Position numbers and translations under genes: made by a program
The notes under the pieces: model-generated
The model's input: only the letters and a program-made list of their open reading frames with translations
The model's database searches: none
What the model was told of the DNA's origin: nothing
In this document: positions 34,662 to 48,016 of the stretch, piece by piece
How positions within the stretch are numbered: the first letter of the stretch is position 1
Layout of the letters: each line of letters begins with the position of its first letter
Assembly (NCBI GenBank): GCA_049671725.1
Contig: JBATVK010000097.1
Span: 20,777 to 84,776, forward strand
Source: Palsa-343 sp049671725
GTDB lineage: Bacteria > Acidobacteriota > Terriglobia > Terriglobales > Acidobacteriaceae
Direction: 5' to 3'
Length of the DNA: 64,000 nucleotides

Positions 34662-35357
34662 TCAGCCGAGGGTTGCTTTCGCAGCCTCGAGGATGACATC
34701 CACCACCCCGTCCGGAGCGGTGAGCAGCGGTGTGTGATCCACATCGCAGGATCGCACCGTCGCCTTCATGCGTTCCGCCATAAAGCGCTGCGTCTTCGGG
34801 TTGATCATGCGGTCCTCTTCGGCGATCAGGAACCAGGACGGTTTCGATTTCCACGCCGGAGCGGGCGCCGGTTCCTGAATGCTTCTGACCGCGACAGGCC
34901 GCTGCACCGCTTTGCAGAGCGCAATCTGTTCTGCGGTCGCGTTTTGCGCGAAGGCGCGGTCGAAGCCCGCATCGGGCATCCAGAGGAAGCCGTCGGCATC
35001 AGGCGCAAGCTGCGGCGCCTCGGGATGCGGCTCGTCACGATAGAAAACCTGCGCGACCGTCTCTCCCTCATCAGGCGCGAGCGCGGCAACATAGACCAGC
35101 GCTTTCAAGCGCTCGTCGTTGGCGGTGCCGATCACCGCCCCCGCGTAGGCGTGGCCCGCGACAATCACCGGGCCCTCGGTTCGTGCGATGGTGCGCCGCA
35201 GCGCCGCGGCATCGTCGCCGAGGGAGGTCAGCGGAATCGGCGCGGCGATGACGGCGTAACCCTGCTTCTGCAGGCGGCGGATCACCGGCTCCCAGCTCGA
35301 CCCATCGGCCCACGCTCCGTGAACCACCACGATGGTCGGCTTCTGCGCATTCGGCAT
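34662..35357 (-). CDS. Alpha/beta hydrolase-fold protein with Ala at the nucleophile position
   Basis: A 231-residue alpha/beta hydrolase of the salicylate-esterase-like type (VVVHGAWADGSSWEPVI at the N-terminus with the oxyanion-hole HGAW). The nucleophile elbow normally reads GHSYGG but here is GHAYAG, with Ala70 replacing Ser. The acid/base end (EEDRMI, DVDHTPLLT) is kept. Either the family branch uses another mechanism or the protein is a non-catalytic binder. It lies 56 bases before the degenerate SDR gene and 39 bases after the interrupted hydrolase gene. Confidence 0.82.
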   Translation of the reverse strand: MPNAQKPTIVVVHGAWADGSSWEPVIRRLQKQGYAVIAAPIPLTSLGDDAAALRRTIARTEGPVIVAGHAYAGAVIGTANDERLKALVYVAALAPDEGETVAQVFYRDEPHPEAPQLAPDADGFLWMPDAGFDRAFAQNATAEQIALCKAVQRPVAVRSIQEPAPAPAWKSKPSWFLIAEEDRMINPKTQRFMAERMKATVRSCDVDHTPLLTAPDGVVDVILEAAKATLG

Positions 35358-35396
35358 AACGTTTCTCCTCTTCGCTGTTGCGGGGTCAGGGTGCGA

Positions 35397-36245
35397 TCAG
35401 CCAAGCACCTTCACAATCTTCTGCGCGATGAACTCCGCGGAGTCCTCCAGCGCGAAATGCCCGGTGTCGAGCAGGTGCAGTTCCGCCTTCGGAATATCGC
35501 GCAGGTAGGCCTCCGCCCCTGCAACCGTGAAAAAGGGATCGTTCTTTCCCCACACGATCAGCGTCCGAGGCTGCTTCGCGCGGAAGAACTCGTGCCAGCC
35601 CTCGTAGTGCTTGAGGTTGGCCTGGTAATTGTGCAGCAGGCTCAGCTGAATGGCGTCGTTGCCAGGCCGGTCGAGGAAGTGCTGATCGACGGTGTACGCA
35701 TCGGGGCTGATCCGCGAAACGTCCTGGACGCCGTGCGTGTACTGAAAAATGGTCGTCTACAGTGTCAGCAGCTCCCGCACCGGCTTCTCCGTCTCCGCAT
35801 TGCGATTCGCCCAGAACGGCTTCATGGCGTCAAAGCCGGGCCCGATGCCCTCGGCATACGCGTTTCCGTTCTGCACCACGATCCCTTCGATGGCCTCGGG
35901 ATGCCGCGCGGCGATGCGGAAGCCCACCGGCGCGCCGTAATCCTGCACATAAATGCTGAACTTTTTCAGGCTGAGTGCGCCGAACAGCAGCTCCTCGATG
36001 TGCGCCGCGAGATTGTCGAAGGTGTATTCGAACTTGCCGACCTCCGGCGCATCGCTGTAGCCGAAGCCAGGATAGTCCGGCGCGATGACATGAAATTTGC
36101 CCGCCAGTTGCGGAATGAGATCGCGAAACATGTGCGACGAGCTGGGAAAGCCGTGCAGCAGCACGATGGTCGGGGAAGTTTTCGAACCTGCCTCGCGGTA
36201 GAAGATGTTAAGACCGCGAACCGCTGCACGCTGATACGTCGTCAT
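35397..36245 (-). pseudogene. Haloalkane-dehalogenase-like alpha/beta hydrolase interrupted by one TAG
   Basis: The frame codes for 162 residues, then TAG at 35757-35759, then 119 more residues in the same frame to TGA at 35397. The N-terminal part has LLHGFPSSSHMFRDLIP (oxyanion hole) and nucleophile Asp102 (YVQDYGAPVGF). The part after the stop has QYTHGVQDVSRISPD, LIVWGKNDPFFTVAGAEAY (acid) and LDTGHFALED (catalytic His), so a full protein would be 281 residues plus the stop position. Related proteins have a Glu codon at that place, so GAG to TAG would explain it. AGGAGAG precedes the ATG. Either a recent nonsense mutation, read-through, or a base-call error. Confidence 0.8.
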
Positions 36246-36300
36246 GGATCTCTCCTCTCAGGCCCGCAGGCCCTCGCCGCAGCCGGCGGCGGCAGAACTG

Positions 36301-36339
36301 AGACTAGTAAACACCGTTATAAATGTCAAGAGAGGTGTT
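36301..36339. promoter_or_regulatory. Promoter and AACACC/GGTGTT operator between hydrolase cluster and CGNR regulator
   Basis: On the minus strand TTGACA (36324-36329), 17 bases, TAGTCT (36301-36306) forms a good housekeeping promoter for the hydrolase/SDR cluster. The inverted words AACACC (36310-36315) and GGTGTT (36334-36339) bracket its -35 region with an 18-base spacer. They are suitable half sites for the divergently encoded CGNR-type regulator. Confidence 0.55.
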
Positions 36340-36375
36340 AAGAGTTTCATGCGTTATTTTTGAGCAAGAGGGGTT

Positions 36376-37011
36376 ATGCACTCAGCCGGCCGCGATCCGG
36401 GCGAATGGATCGACGGGTTTCTCTTTGTTGCCAACCGTCCGATCCTCGATTTTCTGAATACCAGGCCCATCCTGCAGGAGGGCCCGACGGAGCTGCTGCC
36501 GGATGTGCCGGCGCTCGAGCGGTGGCTGATCGCCTCGGGATTAGTACGCTCCGCGAAAACGAAGGCCCTGGTTCGCGGCTGGCGAAACTCCGCCCAGGCG
36601 GCGGGATTTCTGAAAGAGCTCAGAGCCTTCCGCGAGCGGCTGCGCGAGGCCGTGCTGCGCATCGAGAATGGGCTCGCTCCCTCCGACGACTTCGTGCGGG
36701 AGCTGAACGCGCGGCTGCTCCGGTATCCGCTGCACTCCTCGCTGCGCCGGCATGACGGGAGGCTGGTGCGCGAGGAAATCTTCGCTCCGCGCGAGCCGGC
36801 GGACCTCTGGACGCCCATCGTTCACGGCGCGGCGGAGTTGCTGGCCGAGCCGGAAACCGCGCGCATCCGCAAGTGCGAGTCCTGCGTAGTGCATTTCTTC
36901 GACACCAGCAAAAAGGGAGCCCGCCGCTGGTGCAGCATGAACATCTGCGGCAACAAGCTGAAGGTCGCGGCCTATCAGCGGCGCAAGCGGCAGCAGACTG
37001 CCGGCGAGTAG
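36376..37011 (+). CDS. CGNR zinc-finger / ABATE-domain putative regulator
   Basis: A 211-residue protein: an N-terminal ABATE domain (ILDFLNTRP near residue 23) and a C-terminal CGNR zinc finger with Cys167, Cys170, Cys186 and Cys191 (CESC and CSMNICGNK; the eponymous CGNR reads CGNK). Such proteins are predicted stress-linked transcription regulators. It is divergent from the three-gene hydrolase/SDR cluster with a 130-base shared promoter region, so it probably controls that cluster. The frame also contains an ATG-proximal upstream stretch AAGAGG. Confidence 0.85.
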   Translation: MHSAGRDPGEWIDGFLFVANRPILDFLNTRPILQEGPTELLPDVPALERWLIASGLVRSAKTKALVRGWRNSAQAAGFLKELRAFRERLREAVLRIENGLAPSDDFVRELNARLLRYPLHSSLRRHDGRLVREEIFAPREPADLWTPIVHGAAELLAEPETARIRKCESCVVHFFDTSKKGARRWCSMNICGNKLKVAAYQRRKRQQTAGE

Positions 37012-37021
37012 CGCCGCCGAG

Positions 37022-37462
37022 CTACTGCATGTCCACCGGCAGCACCTGGTTCGGATCGGGATTAAACGCGAGGCTGGTGACAATCCAGCCCGCGCCGCTG
37101 CGGTAAAGAAGAAATCGCGCAAACAGCGGGCCGCTGTCGTAGTCCAGAACCAGATAGACCGCGCGCGTGCTGGGAGCGAAGCTCTTGATGCCGATGGGCT
37201 CGAAGCCGCGGTAGTTGCCGTAGATGTGCTGGGCGGCGTAAAGCTGCTGCGCCTGGGTGCTGGCCTCGTTGCTGCCGTCCAGCGGGCTGTTGCGCAGCCA
37301 GGCGCGCATCGCCTGGTCGGCGCCCCCGCTGTGATAGGCATCGAGCCCGGCAGCTACAATCCCCGGCAGGCTGGGCGCGGAACCATCCTGGGCGGCCTGG
37401 GCGGCGGCGAAGCAGAACGGCACAAGAACGAAGGCGGCGAGGAGCAGAGTCAGCTTGCGCAT
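37022..37462 (-). CDS. Small exported protein of unknown function
   Basis: A 146-residue protein with a signal peptide (LTLLLAAFVLVPFCFAAAQA). The mature part starts with a helical segment (PGIVAAGLDAYHSGGADQAM) and ends with beta-rich sequence (AVYLVLDYDSGPLFARFLLY, GWIVTSLAFN), a compact alpha+beta arrangement reminiscent of periplasmic NTF2/LolA-sized proteins. No family is recognised. It is convergent with the CGNR gene, 10 bases apart. Confidence 0.7.
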   Translation of the reverse strand: MRKLTLLLAAFVLVPFCFAAAQAAQDGSAPSLPGIVAAGLDAYHSGGADQAMRAWLRNSPLDGSNEASTQAQQLYAAQHIYGNYRGFEPIGIKSFAPSTRAVYLVLDYDSGPLFARFLLYRSGAGWIVTSLAFNPDPNQVLPVDMQ

Positions 37463-37596
37463 AAACGTGGCTTTCCGTGGAATGGACGTGCGCGACCATC
37501 CTAACGCTCGCCGCAGCCGGGGAGCGAACCGCCGTTCGCCCCCAGGCTGAAGTGTTTGCTCGAGTCCCGTGCAGCGCGCCCGCCTAAGGCGAGTCC

Positions 37597-40248
<2,652 letters not shown>

Positions 40249-40331
40249 GGGTTTGTCCTGTTCTTCCCTGATGAGATGATTGTGCTCCCGTCGCGTCCAC
40301 GCAAGCGAGACCGAGGGAGCCGCCGCGGATG

Positions 40332-40364
40332 AAAAACAGCGGGAGGGAATGTTTCCCCCCCGCT
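40332..40364 (-). terminator. Rho-independent terminator of hsp20
   Basis: Stem AGCGGGAGGGAA (40338-40349) pairs with TTCCCCCCCGCT (40353-40364), one mismatch, with a 3-base loop. On the minus strand it is followed by GTTTTT. It lies between hsp20 and clpB. Confidence 0.75.
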
Positions 40365-40418
40365 TTGCAAATCCCAGGCGTCGCGTCAGGCCCCGGACTC
40401 TAAATAGCCGGAACCATC

Positions 40419-40449
40419 CTGAACGCTGCACCCTGAGTGCTGATCGCTG
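40419..40449. repeat. Degenerate heptanucleotide array (CTG-phased, 5 units)
   Basis: CTG occurs at 40419, 40426, 40433, 40440 and 40447, exactly every 7 bases, with the four intervening bases variable. The array abuts the stop codon of the minus-strand hsp20 gene. Confidence 0.6.
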
Positions 40450-40452
40450 CTC

Positions 40453-40941
40453 CTACGCCGCCTTCACTTCCTTCTTGCCGGCTTCGATCTGTCCTTTGCC
40501 GACTTCCACCTTGATCTGCTTCGGCTTCGCCTCGGCGCGCTTCTCCAGCTCGATGCGCAGCACTCCGGCATCGTACCCGGCCTTCACGCTCTCCGCGTTC
40601 ACGGTGTTCGGAATCGTGAAGGACCGATAGAAGCTGCCATAGCGCCGCTCGATCCGGTGGAAGTTCTCTTCCTTCTCTTCCTTCTCGAATTTGCGCTCGC
40701 CCTTAACGGTGAGCACGTTGTTTTCGAGCTGGATGTCGAGATCGCTCTCCTTCAGCCCCGGCACTTCCAGCTTCAGAACGATCTTGTGCTCGTCCTCGTA
40801 AATGTCGACCGGGGGAACGAACGCCGCCGTAGTCAGCGCGTCGCCCTCGCTCTGGTTGCGGTTGTACTCCTGAAACAGCGAGTTCAGGCGGTTCTGCAGC
40901 GAAAGAACGTCGCGAAACGGATCCCAGCGAGTGATAGCCAT
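40453..40941 (-). CDS. Hsp20 / small heat-shock protein
   Basis: A 162-residue ATP-independent chaperone that holds unfolding proteins for refolding by ClpB/DnaK. It has the N-terminal MAITRWDPFRDVLSLQNRLN, the alpha-crystallin domain from VDIYEDEHKIVLKLEVPGL to about residue 140 (LTVKGERK, AGYDAGVLRIELEK), and a Lys-rich tail. GGAGG lies 9 bases before the ATG. The upstream region is notably AT-rich and carries an 8-base inverted repeat (41044-41070). Location next to clpB fits a shared heat-stress role. Confidence 0.93.
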   Translation of the reverse strand: MAITRWDPFRDVLSLQNRLNSLFQEYNRNQSEGDALTTAAFVPPVDIYEDEHKIVLKLEVPGLKESDLDIQLENNVLTVKGERKFEKEEKEENFHRIERRYGSFYRSFTIPNTVNAESVKAGYDAGVLRIELEKRAEAKPKQIKVEVGKGQIEAGKKEVKAA

Positions 40942-41275
40942 GATTGAAATCCTCCATACGGATGAAATTTTGAGTGTTGGGGCCAGCCCCTCCGGGGGCA
41001 GCCGTCACAACATCTGATGAAACTATAGCACAGTCGATGCATAAAATATGAGCTATTTACTGTCATATTTAGAATGATGAAAATAAACAAGTTCCTAGTG
41101 AATTCCTGCGGAAATGCCCTCTTTGTTCTGTTCCGAAGCCCGCGCAAGTGGCTGACGCGGATGGAAAACCCCACCGCAAAGCGGCGATGGAGCTTCCATG
41201 CGGCGGCAGGATAATATCGGGGTCTGCCGCATTTGCGGCGTCAGGATCGCGCAGTACCAGGAGACGGAAAAGGCA
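40942..41275. other. Divergent promoter region between hsp20 and an ADOP permease
   Basis: No gene is supported. The hsp20 half (40990-41095) is AT-rich against a GC-rich background. It holds an extended -10-like TGCTATAGT on the minus strand and an AAATATGA/TCATATTT inverted repeat. The permease half contains small hairpins (GCCGC-ATTT-GCGGC near 41227-41240 and ATGGA-GCT-TCCAT near 41187-41199) of unknown role. Confidence 0.45.
41044..41070. promoter_or_regulatory. AT-rich inverted repeat upstream of hsp20
   Basis: AAATATGA (41044-41051) and TCATATTT (41063-41070) are perfect 8-base arms with an 11-base spacer. This differs from CIRCE (TTAGCACTC-9-GAGTGCTAA) and HAIR elements, so it would be a different heat-shock operator or a site for a nucleoid protein. 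Confidence 0.45.
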
Positions 41276-43717
41276 ATGAATGCTCTGCTGCAGGATATTC
41301 GCTACGCAGTCCGCATGCTGCTCAAGTCGCCCGGCTTCGCGGCCATCGCAATCGTCACCCTGGCGCTCGGCATCGGCGCCAACACCGCGCTCTTTTCGGT
41401 GGTCAACGGGGTCCTGCTCAATCCGCTGCCCTACCCGCAGCCAGGCCAGTTAGTCGCCATCAACGAACGCAACGCCGGCCAGCGCAACGCGCCCATCAGC
41501 TACCTCAATTTCCTCGACTGGCAGCGCGCCACGCAGACCCTTTCCTCCATCGCCATCTACCGCCACGAAGACTTCAACATGACCGGCCTCAGCCAGGCCC
41601 AGCGCGTCAACGGCTACATGATCTCCTCGGACTTCTTCTCCACCCTCGGCATCCATCCTCTCCTCGGCCGCGACTTCAATCCCGGCGACGACCACCTTGG
41701 CGCCGCCCCCGTCGCCCTGCTCAGCGACGGCTTCTGGCACCGCACCTTTGGCGGCTCGCCGGCCATCCTCGGCAAAGCCATCGACCTGAACGGCGACAAC
41801 TACACGGTTGTCGGTGTCCTTCCCCCCGGCTTCTCCTTTTATGGTCCCGCCCGCGATGTCTACGTTCCCATCGGCCAGTGGACCGATCCCTCTTTCCGCG
41901 ATCGCCGCGTCGACATGAGCGCCCACGCCGTCGGCCGCCTCAAACCCGGCGTCACTCTCGCCCAGGCCCGGGCGGACATGAACGGTGTAGCGCTTCATCT
42001 CGCGCTCGCGTATCCGGAGGCTGACAAGGACGTCGGTATCACGCTGCTTTCCATGAAGGACGACCTGGTCGGCAACGTGCGGCCCTTTCTCATGGTGTTG
42101 CTCGCCGCGGTCGCATTCCTCCTGCTGATTGCCTGCGCCAACGTGGCCAGCCTCTTGCTCGCCCGCTCCATGCGCCGCTCCGGTGAGTTCGCGATGCGCG
42201 CCGCCCTCGGCGCGAGCCGCACCCGGCTGATCCGCCAGTTGCTCACCGAGAGCCTGCTGCTGGCGGGAACCGGCGGCCTGCTCGGCCTGCTGCTCGCCGT
42301 CTTTGGCACCAGAACGATTGTCACCCTACTGCCGGCGGCGCTGCCCCGCGTGACCGACGTGCACGTGGACGGGCGAGTGCTGCTCTTCACCCTCGGTGTT
42401 TCGCTGCTGGGCGGCATCGTCTTTGGCCTTGCCCCCGCGCTGAAAGCCTCTCACACCAACCTGGAGGAGGTGTTGCGCCAGACCAGCCGCGGATCGAGCG
42501 CCGCCCGCCATCGCTTGCAGGGGGCCTTCGTTGCCGTGGAAGTCGCCCTCGCGCTGGTGCTGCTGGTAGGCGCGGGACTTATGCTCCGCTCGCTGACGGC
42601 GCTGTGGCGTGTAAACCCCGGCTACAATCCCGACCACGCCATCACCTTTTCCATGTCGTTCCCCGCGAACGAGAACACACCCGCAGCGGTGACCCGGGCG
42701 CGTCTGCGCCGCTTCGACGCGGCCATGCGCGCGATTCCCGGAGTGGAAGCAGTCTCGGTAACCCTTGGCTCGCGGCCCATGATCCACGATTCCGAGCTGC
42801 CCTTCTGGATTGAAGGCCGGGCGAAGCCCGAGAACGACAACGATATGCCCCAGGCCATGTTCTACCTCGTCGAGCAGGGCTTCCTTCCCGCCATGGGCAT
42901 CACCCTGGAGCGCGGGCGCTGGGTCACCGACCAGGACAATGAGAACACTCCCACCGTCGTGGACATCGACGACGTCTTTGCACGCACGTATTTCCCGAAT
43001 CAGAATCCCGTCGGCCAGCACATCCACATTGCCGAGTTCGACAGAGAGGCCGAGATTGTCGGCGTCGTTGGCCACGTCAGGCAGTGGGGCCCGGGTAACG
43101 ATCCGAAGGCGGCCATCGAAGCGCAGTTCTACTACCCCTACATGCAGTTGCCGCCTAAGCTGATGCCGCTGGTGGCCAATGGGACGGCCGTCGTGCTGCG
43201 TACCAGCGACGATCCCGAGGCCGTCATGGGTCCGGTGCGCAGGGCGGTGGGCGAGATCGATCCCGGAGCAGTCGTTTATGCGGTGCAGACCATGCACGGC
43301 GTCATCGACGATGCCTTCGCGGCGCGGCGCCTGGCGATGATGCTGCTCGCCGCCTTTGCCGCACTCGCTCTCGGCCTGGCCTGCGTCGGCATCTACGGCG
43401 CCATCTCCTATCTGGTCGGCGACCGCACGCGCGAGATCGGGGTGCGCATGGCCCTGGGCGCGCAGCGCGGCGACGTGCTGCGCCTCGTCCTCGGCCAGGG
43501 CGCGCGCATGGCGCTGCTTGGCGTCGCCCTGGGCATCGTCGGCGCGCTCGCGCTGACGCGGTTGATGGCGAGCGAGCTCTACGGCGTCTCTGCCCACGAT
43601 CCGCTCACCTTCGCAGCAGTCGCGGCCATGCTGATTCTGGTCGCGCTGGCTGCCTGCGCCGCGCCTGCGCGCCGGGCCATGCGCGTGGATCCCATGGTCG
43701 CTCTGCGCTGCGAGTAA
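41276..43717 (+). CDS. ADOP-type FtsX-like permease (MacB-like, orphan)
   Basis: An 813-residue membrane protein of the same family as the one at 26976: QDIRYAVRMLLKSPGF and LALGIGANTALFSVVNGVLL at the N-terminus, a periplasmic MacB-like core, a middle FtsX block (LLLIACANVASLLLARSM, MRAALGASRTRLIRQLLTE), a second core and a terminal FtsX block (EIGVRMALGAQRGDVLRLVL, PARRAMRVDPMVALR). Start ATG 41276 is favoured because conserved sequence begins there. No ATPase is adjacent. Role not established. Confidence 0.88.
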   Translation: MNALLQDIRYAVRMLLKSPGFAAIAIVTLALGIGANTALFSVVNGVLLNPLPYPQPGQLVAINERNAGQRNAPISYLNFLDWQRATQTLSSIAIYRHEDFNMTGLSQAQRVNGYMISSDFFSTLGIHPLLGRDFNPGDDHLGAAPVALLSDGFWHRTFGGSPAILGKAIDLNGDNYTVVGVLPPGFSFYGPARDVYVPIGQWTDPSFRDRRVDMSAHAVGRLKPGVTLAQARADMNGVALHLALAYPEADKDVGITLLSMKDDLVGNVRPFLMVLLAAVAFLLLIACANVASLLLARSMRRSGEFAMRAALGASRTRLIRQLLTESLLLAGTGGLLGLLLAVFGTRTIVTLLPAALPRVTDVHVDGRVLLFTLGVSLLGGIVFGLAPALKASHTNLEEVLRQTSRGSSAARHRLQGAFVAVEVALALVLLVGAGLMLRSLTALWRVNPGYNPDHAITFSMSFPANENTPAAVTRARLRRFDAAMRAIPGVEAVSVTLGSRPMIHDSELPFWIEGRAKPENDNDMPQAMFYLVEQGFLPAMGITLERGRWVTDQDNENTPTVVDIDDVFARTYFPNQNPVGQHIHIAEFDREAEIVGVVGHVRQWGPGNDPKAAIEAQFYYPYMQLPPKLMPLVANGTAVVLRTSDDPEAVMGPVRRAVGEIDPGAVVYAVQTMHGVIDDAFAARRLAMMLLAAFAALALGLACVGIYGAISYLVGDRTREIGVRMALGAQRGDVLRLVLGQGARMALLGVALGIVGALALTRLMASELYGVSAHDPLTFAAVAAMLILVALAACAAPARRAMRVDPMVALRCE

Positions 43718-43843
43718 CGCCGCTGCGCCTGCGCCCCAAAGACGCCGCACAGCCGCGACTCGCGCGCCGCGAAAACTGATTTCGCCCGCGCCTTTTCGCG
43801 TTTTCCCGCCTTTTCCTCTTTCTGCACAGATATTTGCGGCGCT

Positions 43844-43859
43844 TGTGACGGCCATCACA
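43844..43859. promoter_or_regulatory. Perfect CRP-type site upstream of ppdK
   Basis: TGTGA-CGGCCA-TCACA matches the E. coli CRP consensus half sites and spacing exactly. A second, slightly weaker site (TGTGA-TGCCCG-GCACA) lies 34 bases downstream. A CRP/FNR-family regulator of PPDK expression is implied. Confidence 0.6.
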
Positions 43860-43877
43860 CGCGTCCCCGCGCACCCG

Positions 43878-43893
43878 TGTGATGCCCGGCACA
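43878..43893. promoter_or_regulatory. Second CRP-like site upstream of ppdK
   Basis: TGTGATGCCCGGCACA keeps one full half site and four of five bases of the other. Its centre lies 34 bases from that of the perfect site, close to three helical turns, on the same DNA face. Confidence 0.45.
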
Positions 43894-44023
43894 TACAGCC
43901 ATGCGAAGTGGGATCGACAATTCTCCGTTTTCCAGGTTGCGGCCGCGCACCGTTCGGATCCGCTGCAGCGTGCTGACAGCAACCAACACATTCGCCCCAG
44001 CGGCGGCAGAACGGAGATTCACC

Positions 44024-46771
<2,748 letters not shown>

Positions 46772-46822
46772 CGTCTCTCAACCATCCCCGGCCAGGCCGC
46801 CCACGCCGGGGATGGGATCAGT

Positions 46823-46839
46823 CTGATCGCTGAACGCTG
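46823..46839. repeat. Degenerate heptanucleotide array (CTG-phased, 3 units)
   Basis: CTG occurs at 46823, 46830 and 46837 with a 7-base period (units GATCGCT and GAACGCT), in the gap after ppdK. Confidence 0.4.
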
Positions 46840-46893
46840 AATTCCAGGATTTTCTGCCGCATGTGCAGATTCTTTGCAGTACTTGCACTGATT

Positions 46894-46929
46894 CCCGCCG
46901 TACCTCCATTGGGAGGTGCGGCGGGTTTT
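46894..46929 (+). terminator. Strong rho-independent terminator after ppdK
   Basis: Fourteen-base arms (46894-46907 and 46912-46925, one wobble) close a 4-base loop (ATTG) and are followed by TTTT. It lies 120 bases after ppdK and before the SPFH gene, so the two are separate transcripts. Confidence 0.8.
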
Positions 46930-47033
46930 CCGCACTTGCGGCCTCAATATTGACCGGCTTCCCCGCATTTCTCGCGTATAGTGGTGCCACTTCCCCTCAT
47001 AACTTCACCGGGTTCCGAAGAAAGGCCGAACGT

Positions 47034-47942
47034 ATGGAAGCGGGTCCGCTCATATTGCTCATTGTCCTTGGCGTCCTCGTCATTTTCATCATCGTCACCG
47101 TCGCCAAAACCATGTACACCGTGCGCACCTACACCGCCGGCATCGTCGAGCGCTGGGGCAAATTCAACCGCGTGGCGCAGCCCGGCCTGCACGTGCTGGT
47201 GCCGTGGGCCGAAAACGTCCGCTTCATCGATCTCCAGATCAATCAGGCCGACGTCAGCGTCGAAACCAAAACCAAGGACAACGTCTTCGTCACCATCCCC
47301 GTCTCCGTGCAATACCAGGTGCTCCAGGAGAAGGTCTTCGAGGCTTACTACAAGCTGAGCCTGCCCCAGAAGCAGATCGAGAGCTACGTCTTCAACTCCA
47401 TCCTCGGCCACGTGCCCACACTCACCCTCGACGAGGCCTTCGAGCAGCAGGCGCAGATCTCCACCGCGGTCAAAAAGGAGCTGGACGCCGTCATGAGCGA
47501 GTTCGGCTACAACATCCTCAAGGCGCTGGTCACCGACATCGTGCCCGACGCCAAGGTCAAGTCCGCTATGAACGACATCAACGCCGCCCAGCGCGAGCAG
47601 ACCGCGGCTCAGGCGCGCGGCGAGGCCGACAAGATCCTCAAGGTGAAGCAGGCCGAAGCCGAAGCTGAATCGAAGGCCCTCCAGGGACAGGGCGTCGCCC
47701 GCCAGCGCCAGGCCATCATCCAGGGCCTGCAGGCCTCGGTGGAGCAGTTCAAGTCCGCCGTCGAAGGCTCAACCGCCCGCGACGTCGTGGCCATGGTCCT
47801 GCTCACCCAGTATTTCGATACCCTCCGCGACATCGGTACCGCGGGCAAGTCGAACACCATCCTGCTGCCCAACCAGCCCGGCACCGTCAACGATCTCCTC
47901 ACCCAGATCATGGCCGGATTCGAAGCAAGCAAGCCGAGCTAA
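47034..47942 (+). CDS. SPFH/Band 7 (stomatin-like) membrane protein
   Basis: A 302-residue protein with one N-terminal membrane helix (LILLIVLGVLVIFIIVTVA), the SPFH domain (VERWGKFNRVAQPGLHVLVP, VETKTKDNVFVTIPVSVQYQ) and a C-terminal coiled coil (REQTAAQARGEADKILKVKQ) typical of oligomeric stomatin/prohibitin-like scaffolds. ATG 47034 has AAAGG at good spacing. In many bacteria such genes pair with NfeD; none is seen here. It likely organises membrane microdomains or protease complexes. Confidence 0.9.
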   Translation: MEAGPLILLIVLGVLVIFIIVTVAKTMYTVRTYTAGIVERWGKFNRVAQPGLHVLVPWAENVRFIDLQINQADVSVETKTKDNVFVTIPVSVQYQVLQEKVFEAYYKLSLPQKQIESYVFNSILGHVPTLTLDEAFEQQAQISTAVKKELDAVMSEFGYNILKALVTDIVPDAKVKSAMNDINAAQREQTAAQARGEADKILKVKQAEAEAESKALQGQGVARQRQAIIQGLQASVEQFKSAVEGSTARDVVAMVLLTQYFDTLRDIGTAGKSNTILLPNQPGTVNDLLTQIMAGFEASKPS

Positions 47943-47963
47943 AACAGCGAACGGGGCACAGAG

Positions 47964-47987
47964 CTGTACCCTGTGCTCTGAGCTCTG
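47964..47987. repeat. Degenerate heptanucleotide array (CTG-phased, 4 units)
   Basis: CTG occurs at 47964, 47971, 47978 and 47985, every 7 bases, just after the SPFH gene. Confidence 0.6.
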
Positions 47988-48016
47988 GAATCAGGAACCG
48001 CTGCCGTTTTGCATTC

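Larger units (their letters stand above)
43718..44023. other. Regulatory region upstream of ppdK
   Basis: There is no gene. The first 90 bases are GC-rich and pyrimidine-rich without a clear terminator. The second part contains two CRP-like palindromes (43844-43859 and 43878-43893) and then about 130 bases of leader to the ppdK start. Confidence 0.5.

Noticed and set aside
36261..36359. CIRCE- or HAIR-type heat-shock element at the CGNR region
   Set aside because: The AACACC/GGTGTT arms do not match either consensus and the neighbouring genes are not chaperones.
43901..44023. N-terminal extension of PPDK to 43901
   Set aside because: The added residues are unlike PPDK, run through the leader, and GGAG supports ATG 44024.
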